Under the pieces are notes generated by a model, which saw nothing but the letters and a program-made list of their open reading frames with translations, was not told the DNA's origin and ran no database searches. A program made the translations under genes and the position numbers. DNA of 64,000 bases from Bacteroidetes bacterium CG12_big_fil_rev_8_21_14_0_65_60_17 (GTDB taxonomy: Bacteria > Bacteroidota > Rhodothermia > Rhodothermales > UBA10348), in contig PCUY01000031.1 of the NCBI GenBank assembly GCA_002787815.1, forward strand, positions 1-64,000, given 5' to 3'. Shown here in pieces: positions 26,883 through 35,177 of this stretch. Position 1 is the stretch's first letter, and every line of letters starts with the position of its first letter.

Positions 26883-27507
26883 TCGCAAGGGAAAGCCCGG
26901 ACGTCATCATGATACGGGCTTTTTCCCGGTGGAAGGCGGGGTCGTCCAGAATGGATTCCACTTCGCGCAGATTCGGAAGGTCGTCCAGACTGGCCAGGCC
27001 AAACAATTCGAGGAATTTGTCGGTTGTGCCGTAGAGCAGTGGCCGCCCTACGGAGTCGGCCCGCCCAACCACGTCGATGAGCCCATATTCCAGAAGTTTG
27101 CGCAGTGCGTAATCGCAGTCCACTCCACGTACATATTCCAGATCCGTACGAGAAGTCGGTTGTCTGTAGGCCAGGATGGCCAGTGCCTCCATGAGCGTTC
27201 GGGTGAGGCGACGCTGACGATCGGTGGCATGAACGGCTTCCATGAACGGCGCTACCTCTGCCAGCGTCGCAAACCGGTAGCCTCCTGCCCACCGCTCTAC
27301 CCGGAAGGATCGACCGGTACTGTCGTAGACCTCATTGATGGCGCGTACCGCTTCATCAACCTCTTCCGGGGCCGGTGCACCGTGGCCCGTAACGTCGGCA
27401 AAAGCGCGGGCAATGTGTGCGGCAGTCACCGGTTCGTCAGCTGCAAATACGATAGCCTCAACCGCTTTGGCCAGTTGGTCCTGACGGGTTTGATCGCTAT
27501 TACTCAT
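26833..27507 (-). CDS. scpB: Segregation and condensation protein B
   Basis: A 224-residue ScpB, the winged-helix subunit that dimerises and joins ScpA and SMC in chromosome condensation. The two winged helices are visible: LAKAVEAIVFAADEPVTAAHIA near the N-terminus, and the conserved EALAILAYRQPTSRTDLEYVRGVDCDYALRKLLEYGLID block that defines the family. The start at MSNSDQT overlaps the scpA stop by 8 nt. The C-terminal ~25 residues are a polar tail that runs over the start of rluB. Confidence 0.95.
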   Translation of the reverse strand: MSNSDQTRQDQLAKAVEAIVFAADEPVTAAHIARAFADVTGHGAPAPEEVDEAVRAINEVYDSTGRSFRVERWAGGYRFATLAEVAPFMEAVHATDRQRRLTRTLMEALAILAYRQPTSRTDLEYVRGVDCDYALRKLLEYGLIDVVGRADSVGRPLLYGTTDKFLELFGLASLDDLPNLREVESILDDPAFHREKARIMMTSGLSLANESNEHGSQTQDEASD

Positions 27508-28240
27508 GGTGAACCTCGTCCATCTCGTCACTCGACAGGAGGGTCATGAAAAAGTCGTCCCGGCGCTCCTCGACAAATATATCGAGATCGCCACGCCTGG
27601 CCATTTCAAGTACAGCCAGGAATGTCGTAATAATGAACGGTTTGCTGCGCCCTTTCATGATGGATATGAACGACGTGCGCCCGTTTCGGGTAAGAGCCGA
27701 CTCCAGGAATTCTTCCTGCTCCTCGATGGTATACGCTTCCGTCTCCACAGCATGGTCCACCACGTCGGGAGCGGTGGTCAATACACGTCGGAGCGCAGAT
27801 ACCAGATCGAATACCGTCGCTTCTACCAATTCCGCTTCCGGTTCCACGGAGGGCGCAAGGGCGGCAGCCGCTTCGCCACGCGTGAACTGCCGCAGGCGGT
27901 CCTCATACCTCGCTGTGAGATGGTCGGAAGCTTCCTTGAATCGGATGTACTCGAGGAGACGCTCGACCAGTTCCTGGCGGGGATCGATGAGTCCTCCGTC
28001 GTCATCCACCTCCGTGGATGGGAGCAACATCCGCGTCTTGATGCTGATGAGCAGAGCAGCCATGTACAGGAAATCACCCACGCCATCGAGATCGACTTCC
28101 TCCATGAACTGGACATAGGTCAAAAACTCGTCGGCAATACGCGAAATCGGAATGTCATGCACGTCCAATTCATCCCTTCGAATGAAGAAGAGCAGGAGGT
28201 CAAGCGGACCTTCGAATTGTTGGAGTTGGACTTTGTACAC
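27500..28240 (-). CDS. scpA: Segregation and condensation protein A
   Basis: A 246-residue kleisin that bridges the two SMC heads. The family opening YKVQLQQFEGPLDLLLFFIRRDELDVHDIPI is intact, followed by FLTYVQFMEEVDLDGVGDFLYMAALLISIKTRMLLP, the segment that binds the SMC neck. The C-terminal winged helix is at RTSFISIMKGRSKPFIITTFLAVLEMARRGDL. It is a normal length for ScpA, coupled to scpB, and 16 nt downstream of the epimerase gene. The smc gene is not in the window. Confidence 0.96.
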   Translation of the reverse strand: MYKVQLQQFEGPLDLLLFFIRRDELDVHDIPISRIADEFLTYVQFMEEVDLDGVGDFLYMAALLISIKTRMLLPSTEVDDDGGLIDPRQELVERLLEYIRFKEASDHLTARYEDRLRQFTRGEAAAALAPSVEPEAELVEATVFDLVSALRRVLTTAPDVVDHAVETEAYTIEEQEEFLESALTRNGRTSFISIMKGRSKPFIITTFLAVLEMARRGDLDIFVEERRDDFFMTLLSSDEMDEVHHE

Positions 28241-28256
28241 GTTCTCCGCTACTGCG

Positions 28257-29192
28257 TCACGGTCTGTTGATGGTATTCTGCTGCATGAACCAGGCTGCTG
28301 TCTCCCGAAGTCCGTCTTCTACGCCAATCGTGGGCTTCCAGTCCAACGAGCGCTGTGCTTTGGCCCACGAGAGAACAGAGCGACGTTGCTCTCCCGGCTT
28401 ACCCGGTCCATGCTTCACGGCAACGCCTGGCGCCACCGTATCGCGGACAATCCTGAACAACTGGTTTACATTCGTTTCCACACCGGTCCCGATGTTGATC
28501 GTGCCCACACACCGCTTTTCCAAAGCGGCCATGTTGGCGGCCACAACGTCCCGTACATGCACATAGTCCCGCGTCTGCTGGCCGTCACCATTCACGACAG
28601 TCGGCAGTCCCGCCAGAAGACGTTGGGCAAAAATCGCTACAACACCCGCCTCCCCGTGCGGATTCTGCCGGGGTCCGTACACGTTTCCGTAGCGCAGTGC
28701 CGTCCACGAAATATCATACGTATGGTGGTAGAAGTGAAGGTATTTTTCTGAACACAACTTCGTTATGCCGTACGGGGACAACGGATTGAGAAGGTGCTCC
28801 TCATCCTGCGGCACATATTGCGGCTCGCCGTAGATGGCCCCTCCTGTCGATGAGAAGATAACATGTCGGAGACCCCGCGAACGACCTGCTTCCAATACAT
28901 TCAACAGGCCTCCGATATTCACATCGGCGTCGAATGCTGGATCGGCAACGGAACGACGCACATCCATCTGAGCTGCCAGGTGAAAGACTACTTCATATCC
29001 GTACTCCTTCCAAAGATTGGCCAGATCAGGATCACGCACATCAGATTCATGGAGTATCGCACCCGGAGGGACATTGTGTCGGAATCCACCCGAGAGATCG
29101 TCCAGAATATGAACGTCATGGCCGGCAGCAAGCAGTGCATCTACGATATGTGAACCGATGAAGCCTGCTCCGCCGGTGACAAGAATAGTCAT
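28257..29192 (-). CDS. NAD-dependent sugar-nucleotide epimerase/dehydratase (GalE-like)
   Basis: A 311-residue extended SDR enzyme. The NAD loop is VTGGAGFIGSHIVDAL, with HLAAQMDVRRSVADP, the catalytic Ser region SSTGGAIYGEP, and Tyr-Lys in YGITKLCSEKYL. The length and the DVRRSVADP loop fit UDP-glucose 4-epimerases of the short, archaeal/bacterial type. It feeds nucleotide sugars to surface-glycan synthesis, in line with the glycosyltransferases further along this strand. ATGA overlap with the upstream protease gene. The exact sugar is not determined. Confidence 0.9.
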   Translation of the reverse strand: MTILVTGGAGFIGSHIVDALLAAGHDVHILDDLSGGFRHNVPPGAILHESDVRDPDLANLWKEYGYEVVFHLAAQMDVRRSVADPAFDADVNIGGLLNVLEAGRSRGLRHVIFSSTGGAIYGEPQYVPQDEEHLLNPLSPYGITKLCSEKYLHFYHHTYDISWTALRYGNVYGPRQNPHGEAGVVAIFAQRLLAGLPTVVNGDGQQTRDYVHVRDVVAANMAALEKRCVGTINIGTGVETNVNQLFRIVRDTVAPGVAVKHGPGKPGEQRRSVLSWAKAQRSLDWKPTIGVEDGLRETAAWFMQQNTINRP

Positions 29193-30421
29193 GATGTTGG
29201 CAGGATGCGGACGGTGGAAAAAGAGGACGGTCTGAAAAGATCCTGTGCTACGCCGAGCACGTCATCAAGCGTGACCGAATCGATCATGGAGAGGATCTCA
29301 TCCAGCGAAAAATATGTGCCGTAATATAATTCCTGTCTACCAATGCGCATCATACGGCTACCCATACTCTCCAGGCCCAACATGATACCTCCCTTCACCT
29401 GGCTGCGAGCCCGCTCCAGCATACGCCCGGATACACGACGCTGTACGAGCTTGTCAAGCTCCCGGAACATGAGTTCGCGGGCGTGATCCACCCGCTGGGT
29501 ATCGGTACCCATGTAGATACCGAAGTCGCCGGTATCCGAGTGCATATTGATGAAGGAGTAGATATTGTAACAGTAGCCGTATCGCTCCCTGATATTCTGA
29601 TTCAGTCGCGACGACATCCCTCCGCCCAGTAGCGTGTTCAGGATGGACAGGGCAATGCGCCGCTCATCATGCACGGAGTAGGCTCGGCGGCCAATGACAA
29701 GATGTGCCTGCTGGATGGGTCTCTTTTCCGTCACGAAGCCGGGAGGCGCATCCGGAATCGGGTCAGATCCGATGTGGCGTCTCGCGGGGGTCCGCTTGCT
29801 GTCCCTGAAAGCCTTCTCGACGTGCTGTACCAGTTTGCTGTGGGACACATTGCCCGCGGCCGCGATCACGATCCGGTCGTGCGTGTATGTCAGCGCCATG
29901 AAGTCCATCAACGTCGACCGGGAAAACGATCGTACCGTCTCTTCACTGCCAATGACAGGCCGACCCATCGGGTGGTCGGGAAAAAGCGTCTCATCGAGTA
30001 TATCGAACACGCGATCTTCCGGTGTGTCGTCGTACATCTTCATTTCCTCGATGACGACATCCTTTTCGCGCTCCAGTTCACGTTCTGGGAAAACCGGGGT
30101 CAGGATCAGGTCACACACCGTGTCCACGGCCCGAGGAAGATGTTCATCAAGCGCACGCGCGTAGAAGCACGTGTATTCCTTTGACGTGAAGGCGTTGAGG
30201 TACCCTCCAACGTTTTCCATCCGCTGCGCAATATGGTGCATGCGCCGCTTGGTAGTGCCCTTGAACACCATGTGCTCGATGAAGTGACAGGCACCGCTCT
30301 CCACGGCCCGTTCATCTCGACTTCCGGTGTGAATCCATGCACCTATGCTGACGCTGCGCACAGAAGGTATGGTCTCTGTTACAACGCGTACGCCGTTGTC
30401 AAGAATGGTCTTATCAAACAT
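29189..30421 (-). CDS. M16-family zinc metallopeptidase
   Basis: A 410-residue processing-peptidase-like protein. The inverted zinc motif HxxEH is present in GACHFIEHMVFKGT, with the distal Glu in EREKDVVIEEMKMYDD. The C-terminal half is the inactive-repeat domain with the RxxxxYGYCYNIYSF segment. Bacterial relatives (PqqL/YmxG type) sit next to pnp in many Gram-positive genomes, and pnp is also its upstream neighbour here. The start MFDKTILDNGVRVV was chosen; ATG at 30439 would add six residues. Confidence 0.92.
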   Translation of the reverse strand: MFDKTILDNGVRVVTETIPSVRSVSIGAWIHTGSRDERAVESGACHFIEHMVFKGTTKRRMHHIAQRMENVGGYLNAFTSKEYTCFYARALDEHLPRAVDTVCDLILTPVFPERELEREKDVVIEEMKMYDDTPEDRVFDILDETLFPDHPMGRPVIGSEETVRSFSRSTLMDFMALTYTHDRIVIAAAGNVSHSKLVQHVEKAFRDSKRTPARRHIGSDPIPDAPPGFVTEKRPIQQAHLVIGRRAYSVHDERRIALSILNTLLGGGMSSRLNQNIRERYGYCYNIYSFINMHSDTGDFGIYMGTDTQRVDHARELMFRELDKLVQRRVSGRMLERARSQVKGGIMLGLESMGSRMMRIGRQELYYGTYFSLDEILSMIDSVTLDDVLGVAQDLFRPSSFSTVRILPTS

Positions 30422-30528
30422 CGTCTGGAGAATTGTCATATATACACGAATAGCGGGGACCTGCACAGGCCTCCGCTATTCGCAGAATGTCAGGATCCGC
30501 TGGCGCGCCCTGAAACCCGAACCAGGAA

Positions 30529-32781
30529 TCAGCGCCGACCGCCCCTGTCTCCGCCACGGCCCCGGCCGCCACCATCGCGTCCCCGACCTCCTCCGTCCCG
30601 ACTGCGGCTACCACCTCGATTCTCCCGGGGTGGCCGCTCTTCATATCCTTCCGGCTTCTCAATGAAGGGCTTTCGGCTGAACCGCAGTTTGCCGTCATCG
30701 CGGACTTCGATGAGTTTGACCTTGATCTTGTCACCTACCTGGACGTAGTCGTCGACATTGGAAACGTAGCCCCAATCCAGCTCCGACACGTGAAGCAGAC
30801 CTTCCTTGCCCGGCAGAATTTCCACGATGGCACCGAATCCTTCTACCTTGCGGACTGTGCCCTCGTATTCTTCGCCTTCCTCCGGCTGTGTCACAATACC
30901 TTTTATGATAGCAAGTGCTGCTTCTGCATCGTCTCCATTCACTGCGGCGATGGTGACATACCCCAGGCCATCCTCTTCCGTGATCTCAACCGTGGTGTTG
31001 GTATCACGCTGAATTCCCTGGATGATCTTCCCGCCCGGGCCAATGACTGCTCCGATGAAGCTGGGGTCAATGGCAATCCGCGTCAAACGCGGTGCATGAC
31101 GCGAGAGCTCTTCCCGCGGAGCTGCGATGGCTGCTTCCATGATATCCAGGATATGCATGCGCCCCGCCCTTGCCTGATGGAGAGCTTTCGCCATCACATC
31201 CCGTGAAAGGCCATCAATCTTGATATCCATCTGACACGCCGTGACACCATCCCGCGTGCCTGTGACCTTGAAATCCATGTCACCGAGGTGATCTTCCGTA
31301 CCCAGGATGTCAGACAGTACGGCGACGCGCTGCCCGTCCGAGATAAGTCCCATTGCAATGCCGCTGACCGGCTTGCGCATCGGAACGCCTGCATCCATCA
31401 TGGCCATGGAACCCGAACAGACACTGGCCATGGACGAGGAGCCATTCGATTCCAGCACGTCCGAGTTGATACGGATCGTGTACGGGAACTCCTCCTCATC
31501 GGGAAGCATGCCGGCAAGTGCCCGCTCAGCGAGGTAACCGTGGCCAATTTCACGGCGACTGGCACCGCGCAGGAACTTCGCTTCACCGGTACAGAATGGC
31601 GGAAAGCTGTAGTGCAGATAGAAGGAGCGGTCCGTCTGGTCGAATACCTGGTCTACCGCCTGCACGTCCCGTCCCGTCCCAAGGGTCACACTCGAAAGGA
31701 CCTGTGTTTCACCGCGCGTGAAAATGGCACTCCCGTGCACACGCGGAAGGTAACCGATGTCACACCAGATATTGCGGACGTCGGTTAGGCCGCGGCCATC
31801 AATGCGCTTCTCTTCGGCGAGAATCATTTCGCGCATGACATCTTTTTCGACGATGGAGACCGCATCCTTGATGTCGCTTTTCGACCATCCTTCCTCGGTA
31901 GCCTCGACGGCGTCGTCTCCTTCTCCGAGGAGTGCCTCGACGGCCGAGGCCTTGATATCATCCATCCCCCCGTAGAACGACTCCTTGTCATACGGCGCGT
32001 GAATGTGCTTTGCAATGCGATCGGTCACCAAAGGGCGGACCTTTTCTACGAGGTCAGAAGCAGGGGCCACCGTGGAGTATTCCATGGGCGAGACACCGCC
32101 GACGGCGATTACAAGCTCCTGCTGAAGGGCGCACAGCTTCTTGATGGCTTCGTGCCCAACGTCGAACGCCTCCAACATGTCGTCTTCAGACGCTTCGTCC
32201 ATGTCGCCCTCGACCATCACGATGGCCTCATGCTTACCAGCAATGACGAGGTTCATATCCGAATCTTCCAGGTCGGCAAGCGACGGGTTCACAATGAACT
32301 GACCATCGACACGACCGACACGCACTTCAGCGATCGGGCCCGCAAATGGAGCGCCCGACAGCATGAGTGCTGCCGAGCTTCCTACGGCTGCGATCATATC
32401 TGCGTCATTCTCATCGTCGGCCGAAATGACCGACGCAATGATCTGGACTTCGTTCATGAATCCGTCCGGAAAGAGGGGGCGGACAGGCCGGTCAATAAGC
32501 CGGCATGTCAGTACCTCTTTGTCGGTAGGACGTCCTTCACGCTTGATGAAACCACCCGGGAATTTGCCGGCGGCTGAAAATTTCTCGCGATACTCGACCG
32601 TGAGTGGAAAGAAAGGTTGCCCTTCCCTTGCCGACTTGTTGACCACCACGGTGCAGAGCACCATGGTATCACCCATTCGGGCTACAACAGCACCGGATGC
32701 CTGCTTTGCAAGGCGGCCGGTTTCGAGGGACAAGACTTTTCCGGGGGCAAATTCAATTTCCCGGATGGTTGCTTCAGACAT
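30529..32781 (-). CDS. pnp: Polynucleotide phosphorylase with Arg-Gly-rich tail
   Basis: A 750-residue PNPase, a phosphorolytic 3'-5' exoribonuclease of the degradosome. Two RNase PH domains are present (SKTDKEVLTCRLIDRPVRPLF in the first; FPPFCTGEAKFLRGASRRE, GSSSMASVCSGSMAMMDAG and DILGTEDHLGDMDFKV in the second). A KH domain follows (IDPSFIGAVIGPGGKIIQGI), then an S1 domain (YEGTVRKVEGFGAIVEILPGKEGLLHVSEL). Unlike E. coli PNPase, the last ~35 residues are an Arg/Gly-rich tail (repeats of RGRDGGG and RGGDRGG), a likely extra RNA-binding element. rpsO lies 41 nt upstream, the usual bacterial order. Confidence 0.98.
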   Translation of the reverse strand: MSEATIREIEFAPGKVLSLETGRLAKQASGAVVARMGDTMVLCTVVVNKSAREGQPFFPLTVEYREKFSAAGKFPGGFIKREGRPTDKEVLTCRLIDRPVRPLFPDGFMNEVQIIASVISADDENDADMIAAVGSSAALMLSGAPFAGPIAEVRVGRVDGQFIVNPSLADLEDSDMNLVIAGKHEAIVMVEGDMDEASEDDMLEAFDVGHEAIKKLCALQQELVIAVGGVSPMEYSTVAPASDLVEKVRPLVTDRIAKHIHAPYDKESFYGGMDDIKASAVEALLGEGDDAVEATEEGWSKSDIKDAVSIVEKDVMREMILAEEKRIDGRGLTDVRNIWCDIGYLPRVHGSAIFTRGETQVLSSVTLGTGRDVQAVDQVFDQTDRSFYLHYSFPPFCTGEAKFLRGASRREIGHGYLAERALAGMLPDEEEFPYTIRINSDVLESNGSSSMASVCSGSMAMMDAGVPMRKPVSGIAMGLISDGQRVAVLSDILGTEDHLGDMDFKVTGTRDGVTACQMDIKIDGLSRDVMAKALHQARAGRMHILDIMEAAIAAPREELSRHAPRLTRIAIDPSFIGAVIGPGGKIIQGIQRDTNTTVEITEEDGLGYVTIAAVNGDDAEAALAIIKGIVTQPEEGEEYEGTVRKVEGFGAIVEILPGKEGLLHVSELDWGYVSNVDDYVQVGDKIKVKLIEVRDDGKLRFSRKPFIEKPEGYEERPPRENRGGSRSRDGGGRGRDGGGRGRGGDRGGRR

Positions 32782-32822
32782 GTTTTTTTGTTTTTTCCTC
32801 TGACTACACGTACAACAGGTAC

Positions 32823-33089
32823 CTATTTACGGATACCCAACTCTGCGATGATGGTGCGGTAGCGCTCAATGTCACGATCCATCAGATAATTCAGGAGGCG
32901 ACGGCGCTTGCCGACGAGTTGAAGGAGACCTCTGCGCGTTGAGTGGTCTTTCCGGTGGGTCTTGAGATGATCGGTCAGCGCGTTGATACGCTGTGTGAAA
33001 ATGGCGATCTGGACTTCAGGAGTACCCGTATCATTGGCGGATTTACCGTATTTCTCTACGGCCTCCCGGGTTGCATTTTTTGAAATCAT
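32823..33089 (-). CDS. rpsO: 30S ribosomal protein S15
   Basis: An 88-residue S15, exact family length. It binds the 16S rRNA three-way junction early in 30S assembly. Recognisable stretches are [40 protein letters not shown] and [18 protein letters not shown]. It lies between ribF and pnp, as in many bacteria. Its short leader holds an extended -10 element and a small dyad, so it may have its own promoter in addition to read-through. Confidence 0.98.
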   Translation of the reverse strand: MISKNATREAVEKYGKSANDTGTPEVQIAIFTQRINALTDHLKTHRKDHSTRRGLLQLVGKRRRLLNYLMDRDIERYRTIIAELGIRK

Positions 33090-33100
33090 GGAGAGAACCT

Positions 33101-33123
33101 CTTTAGATTATACCATGCTAAAG
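33101..33123 (-). promoter_or_regulatory. Candidate rpsO promoter/leader dyad
   Basis: On the minus strand an extended -10 box, TGGTATAAT, ends 18 nt before the S15 start codon and lies within a dyad CTTTAG...CTAAAG (33101-33106 with 33118-33123). S15 represses its own mRNA through leader structures in several bacteria, so this could serve transcription, autoregulation or both. No good -35 element is visible. Confidence 0.35.
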
Positions 33124-33132
33124 AAGAACACG

Positions 33133-33178
33133 CATTCCGCGTGGGAATGGAATTCACAGTGCCGGGACCATCCCGGCA
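33133..33178 (-). other. Two hairpins between ribF and rpsO
   Basis: After the ribF stop the minus-strand transcript would form an 8-bp stem with a three-base loop (33160-33167 with 33171-33178, TGCCGGGA paired to TCCCGGCA) and then a 6-bp stem (33133-33138 with 33144-33149). Neither is followed by a T-run, so they look like processing or RNA-stability hairpins rather than intrinsic terminators. Confidence 0.5.
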
Positions 33179-33191
33179 TCACTGAAGATAT

Positions 33192-34109
33192 CTATCTCAG
33201 TGCGGCCCTGCAACGCACCCTGTCTTCGTTTAGTTGCCGGACAAGTGCTTCGGCGCCATCGAATTTGGACTCATCCCGCAGTCGGATGACAAATTCCGCA
33301 CGAACTTCACAGCCATACAAATCCACTTTCGTGTCGAGAACGTGCACCTCGGCATGCTCTTCACTGCCTCCAAAGGTGGGGCGAATACCAATGTTCAACA
33401 TGGCTTTCGCCGGCAGGAGACCGACAGCCTCCGCCCAGACAGCATAGACACCCCGTGCCGGCAGCACGGTTTCACTCCGGTCAACGTCCAGATTGGCAGT
33501 CGGAAAACCAATGGTGGAACCACGGCCGTCACCATGCACTACGGTGCCGCGCAATGAAAAGGCCCGTCCCAGCATACGGGCTGCATCTTCCACCCGACCG
33601 GCCCCGATCGCGGCGCGGATACGTGACGACGACACCGCCCCCCGGGCGTCGGCAAGTGCTGCCACTTCAAACACATCAAATCCGAGCTGCCCTCCCAGTC
33701 GCGTCATGAGCGCTATGTCTCCCCTGCGCTCTTTCCCGAAGCGATGATCATGACCCATGATGACGGCACACGCACGCAGTTGCCCGACCAGGATTTCCTC
33801 AACGAATTCATGAGGCGTAAGTGCGGCCGCCTGTCGATCGAATGCCATGACAGCGACCCTGTCGGCACCTGCAGCATGGAGTAGTGTGATTCGCTCCCTT
33901 ACCGACGTAAGCCTGACATTCCCCGGTCGCCCGAGGACTTCCCCTGGGTGGGGATTGAACGTCAAAACCACCGATTCCACGCCGCGCTCGCGCGCGACCC
34001 GGCCTGCTCTTTCCACCAGCAACCGGTGACCCAGATGCACACCATCAAAACTTCCCACCGTCACCACGGCACGCTCGGGATACTCCCCACCATCGGCAAA
34101 TGTAATCAT
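33192..34109 (-). CDS. ribF: Bifunctional riboflavin kinase/FAD synthetase
   Basis: A 305-residue bifunctional enzyme that makes FMN and then FAD. The N-terminal adenylyltransferase domain has VTVGSFDGVHLGHRLLVERA, FNPHPGEVL and IMGHDHRFGKERRGD, the last being the nucleotidyltransferase signature. The C-terminal kinase domain has HGDGRGSTIGFPTANLDVD and AMLNIGIRPTFGG. The start MITFADGG overlaps the truB stop by 4 nt. Its place between truB and rpsO is the typical bacterial order. Confidence 0.97.
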   Translation of the reverse strand: MITFADGGEYPERAVVTVGSFDGVHLGHRLLVERAGRVARERGVESVVLTFNPHPGEVLGRPGNVRLTSVRERITLLHAAGADRVAVMAFDRQAAALTPHEFVEEILVGQLRACAVIMGHDHRFGKERRGDIALMTRLGGQLGFDVFEVAALADARGAVSSSRIRAAIGAGRVEDAARMLGRAFSLRGTVVHGDGRGSTIGFPTANLDVDRSETVLPARGVYAVWAEAVGLLPAKAMLNIGIRPTFGGSEEHAEVHVLDTKVDLYGCEVRAEFVIRLRDESKFDGAEALVRQLNEDRVRCRAALR

Positions 34110-34801
34110 GACATCGAATCCATGAGAAGTGACAGCGGCCATGCACTATCCACGTGGTATGGCCCGATCTGTTGCCGACGGAGTCGGTTCAGATGCCCAC
34201 CACAACCCAGCGCCTCTCCAAACTCGCTGGCCAGCGATCGAATGTACGTGCCTTTCGAGCACGTAACCCGGAATGAAACGTCCCGGCCGTCGAACGCGCC
34301 CAAAGTAAACTCGGATATGTGGACATCGCGGGTCGGCAGGGTAACGCGTTCACCGCGCCGGGCTTTCCGATAGAGTCGTTCGCCTTTGACCTTGACGGCC
34401 GAGTATGCAGGCGTGGTCTGCGTGATGTCACCAACGAATTGCCGTGCCGTCTCATCCAGCGCGATCGCTGTCACGCCGCTCGTTGGCCGCACCGTCTCGA
34501 CCGGTGTCTCCCTGTCAAGCGATGCCGTTGTCTCACCGAGACGGATGACACCGGTGTAGACCTTTTCCATGTCCATGAACGTAGTCATCCGCTTCGTTGC
34601 CCGCCCTGACAAACAGATGACCAGCCCTGTTGCCATGGGATCGAGCGTACCGGCATGCCCGATTTTCCGGATGGGCGAGATCCTGCGCAGACGGCGAATG
34701 ATATCGAAGGACGTAATGCCCTCTTCCTTGTCGATCAGCAGTACCAGGTCATCCCACGATTCGGGACGCGACGGATACGAAAGCACATGCTCAGGCGTCA
34801 T
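34106..34801 (-). CDS. truB: tRNA pseudouridine-55 synthase
   Basis: A 231-residue TruB, which makes pseudouridine at position 55 of the T-loop. LIDKEEGITSFDIIRRLRR leads into the catalytic motif GHAGTLDPMATGLVI with the active Asp. TPPAYSA-like QTTPAYSAVKVKGERLY and CSKGTYIRSLASEFG follow. It is shorter than E. coli TruB (314) because the C-terminal PUA-type domain is absent, which is normal for Bacteroidota-type TruB. The start MTPEHVLS lies inside the last codons of rbfA, an 11-nt overlap. Confidence 0.96.
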   Translation of the reverse strand: MTPEHVLSYPSRPESWDDLVLLIDKEEGITSFDIIRRLRRISPIRKIGHAGTLDPMATGLVICLSGRATKRMTTFMDMEKVYTGVIRLGETTASLDRETPVETVRPTSGVTAIALDETARQFVGDITQTTPAYSAVKVKGERLYRKARRGERVTLPTRDVHISEFTLGAFDGRDVSFRVTCSKGTYIRSLASEFGEALGCGGHLNRLRRQQIGPYHVDSAWPLSLLMDSMS

Positions 34802-35177
34802 TTTCCTGGTTTCGGGTGGCACGCTCTTCCTTGATACGCCCGAAAATCTCATCCATCCGGGCGGACTTCTCGAGAGACAGGTCAAGAAAGAACCGAAGTT
34901 CGGGAATGCTTTTCACCTGGTGCCGAATGGCCCGGCCCAGACTGCCACGGATCTGCGACGTCAGGTCCCGAAGGCGGGACAGGACGGCCTCCTTCTCGGC
35001 AGTCGATTCACCGAGCACGGACACATCCACGTACGCAATGGACAGATCGGCGGTTACGCGGACACCGGTCACGGTGACCATGGGTCGCAGTTGATCGGCA
35101 AACCCCTCGGACAGGATTTTTGCAATTTCCCTCTGGAAGAGACTTGCCACGCGTTCTGTTCGGATACTCTTACTCAT
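34791..35177 (-). CDS. rbfA: Ribosome-binding factor A
   Basis: A 128-residue RbfA, a KH-fold protein needed for 16S rRNA 5'-end processing and cold growth. The start was set at [20 protein letters not shown], the usual family opening, overlapping the infB stop by 8 nt. [23 protein letters not shown] and [24 protein letters not shown] are the conserved central and C-terminal motifs. It lies between infB and truB as in most bacteria. Confidence 0.95.
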   Translation of the reverse strand: MSKSIRTERVASLFQREIAKILSEGFADQLRPMVTVTGVRVTADLSIAYVDVSVLGESTAEKEAVLSRLRDLTSQIRGSLGRAIRHQVKSIPELRFFLDLSLEKSARMDEIFGRIKEERATRNQENDA

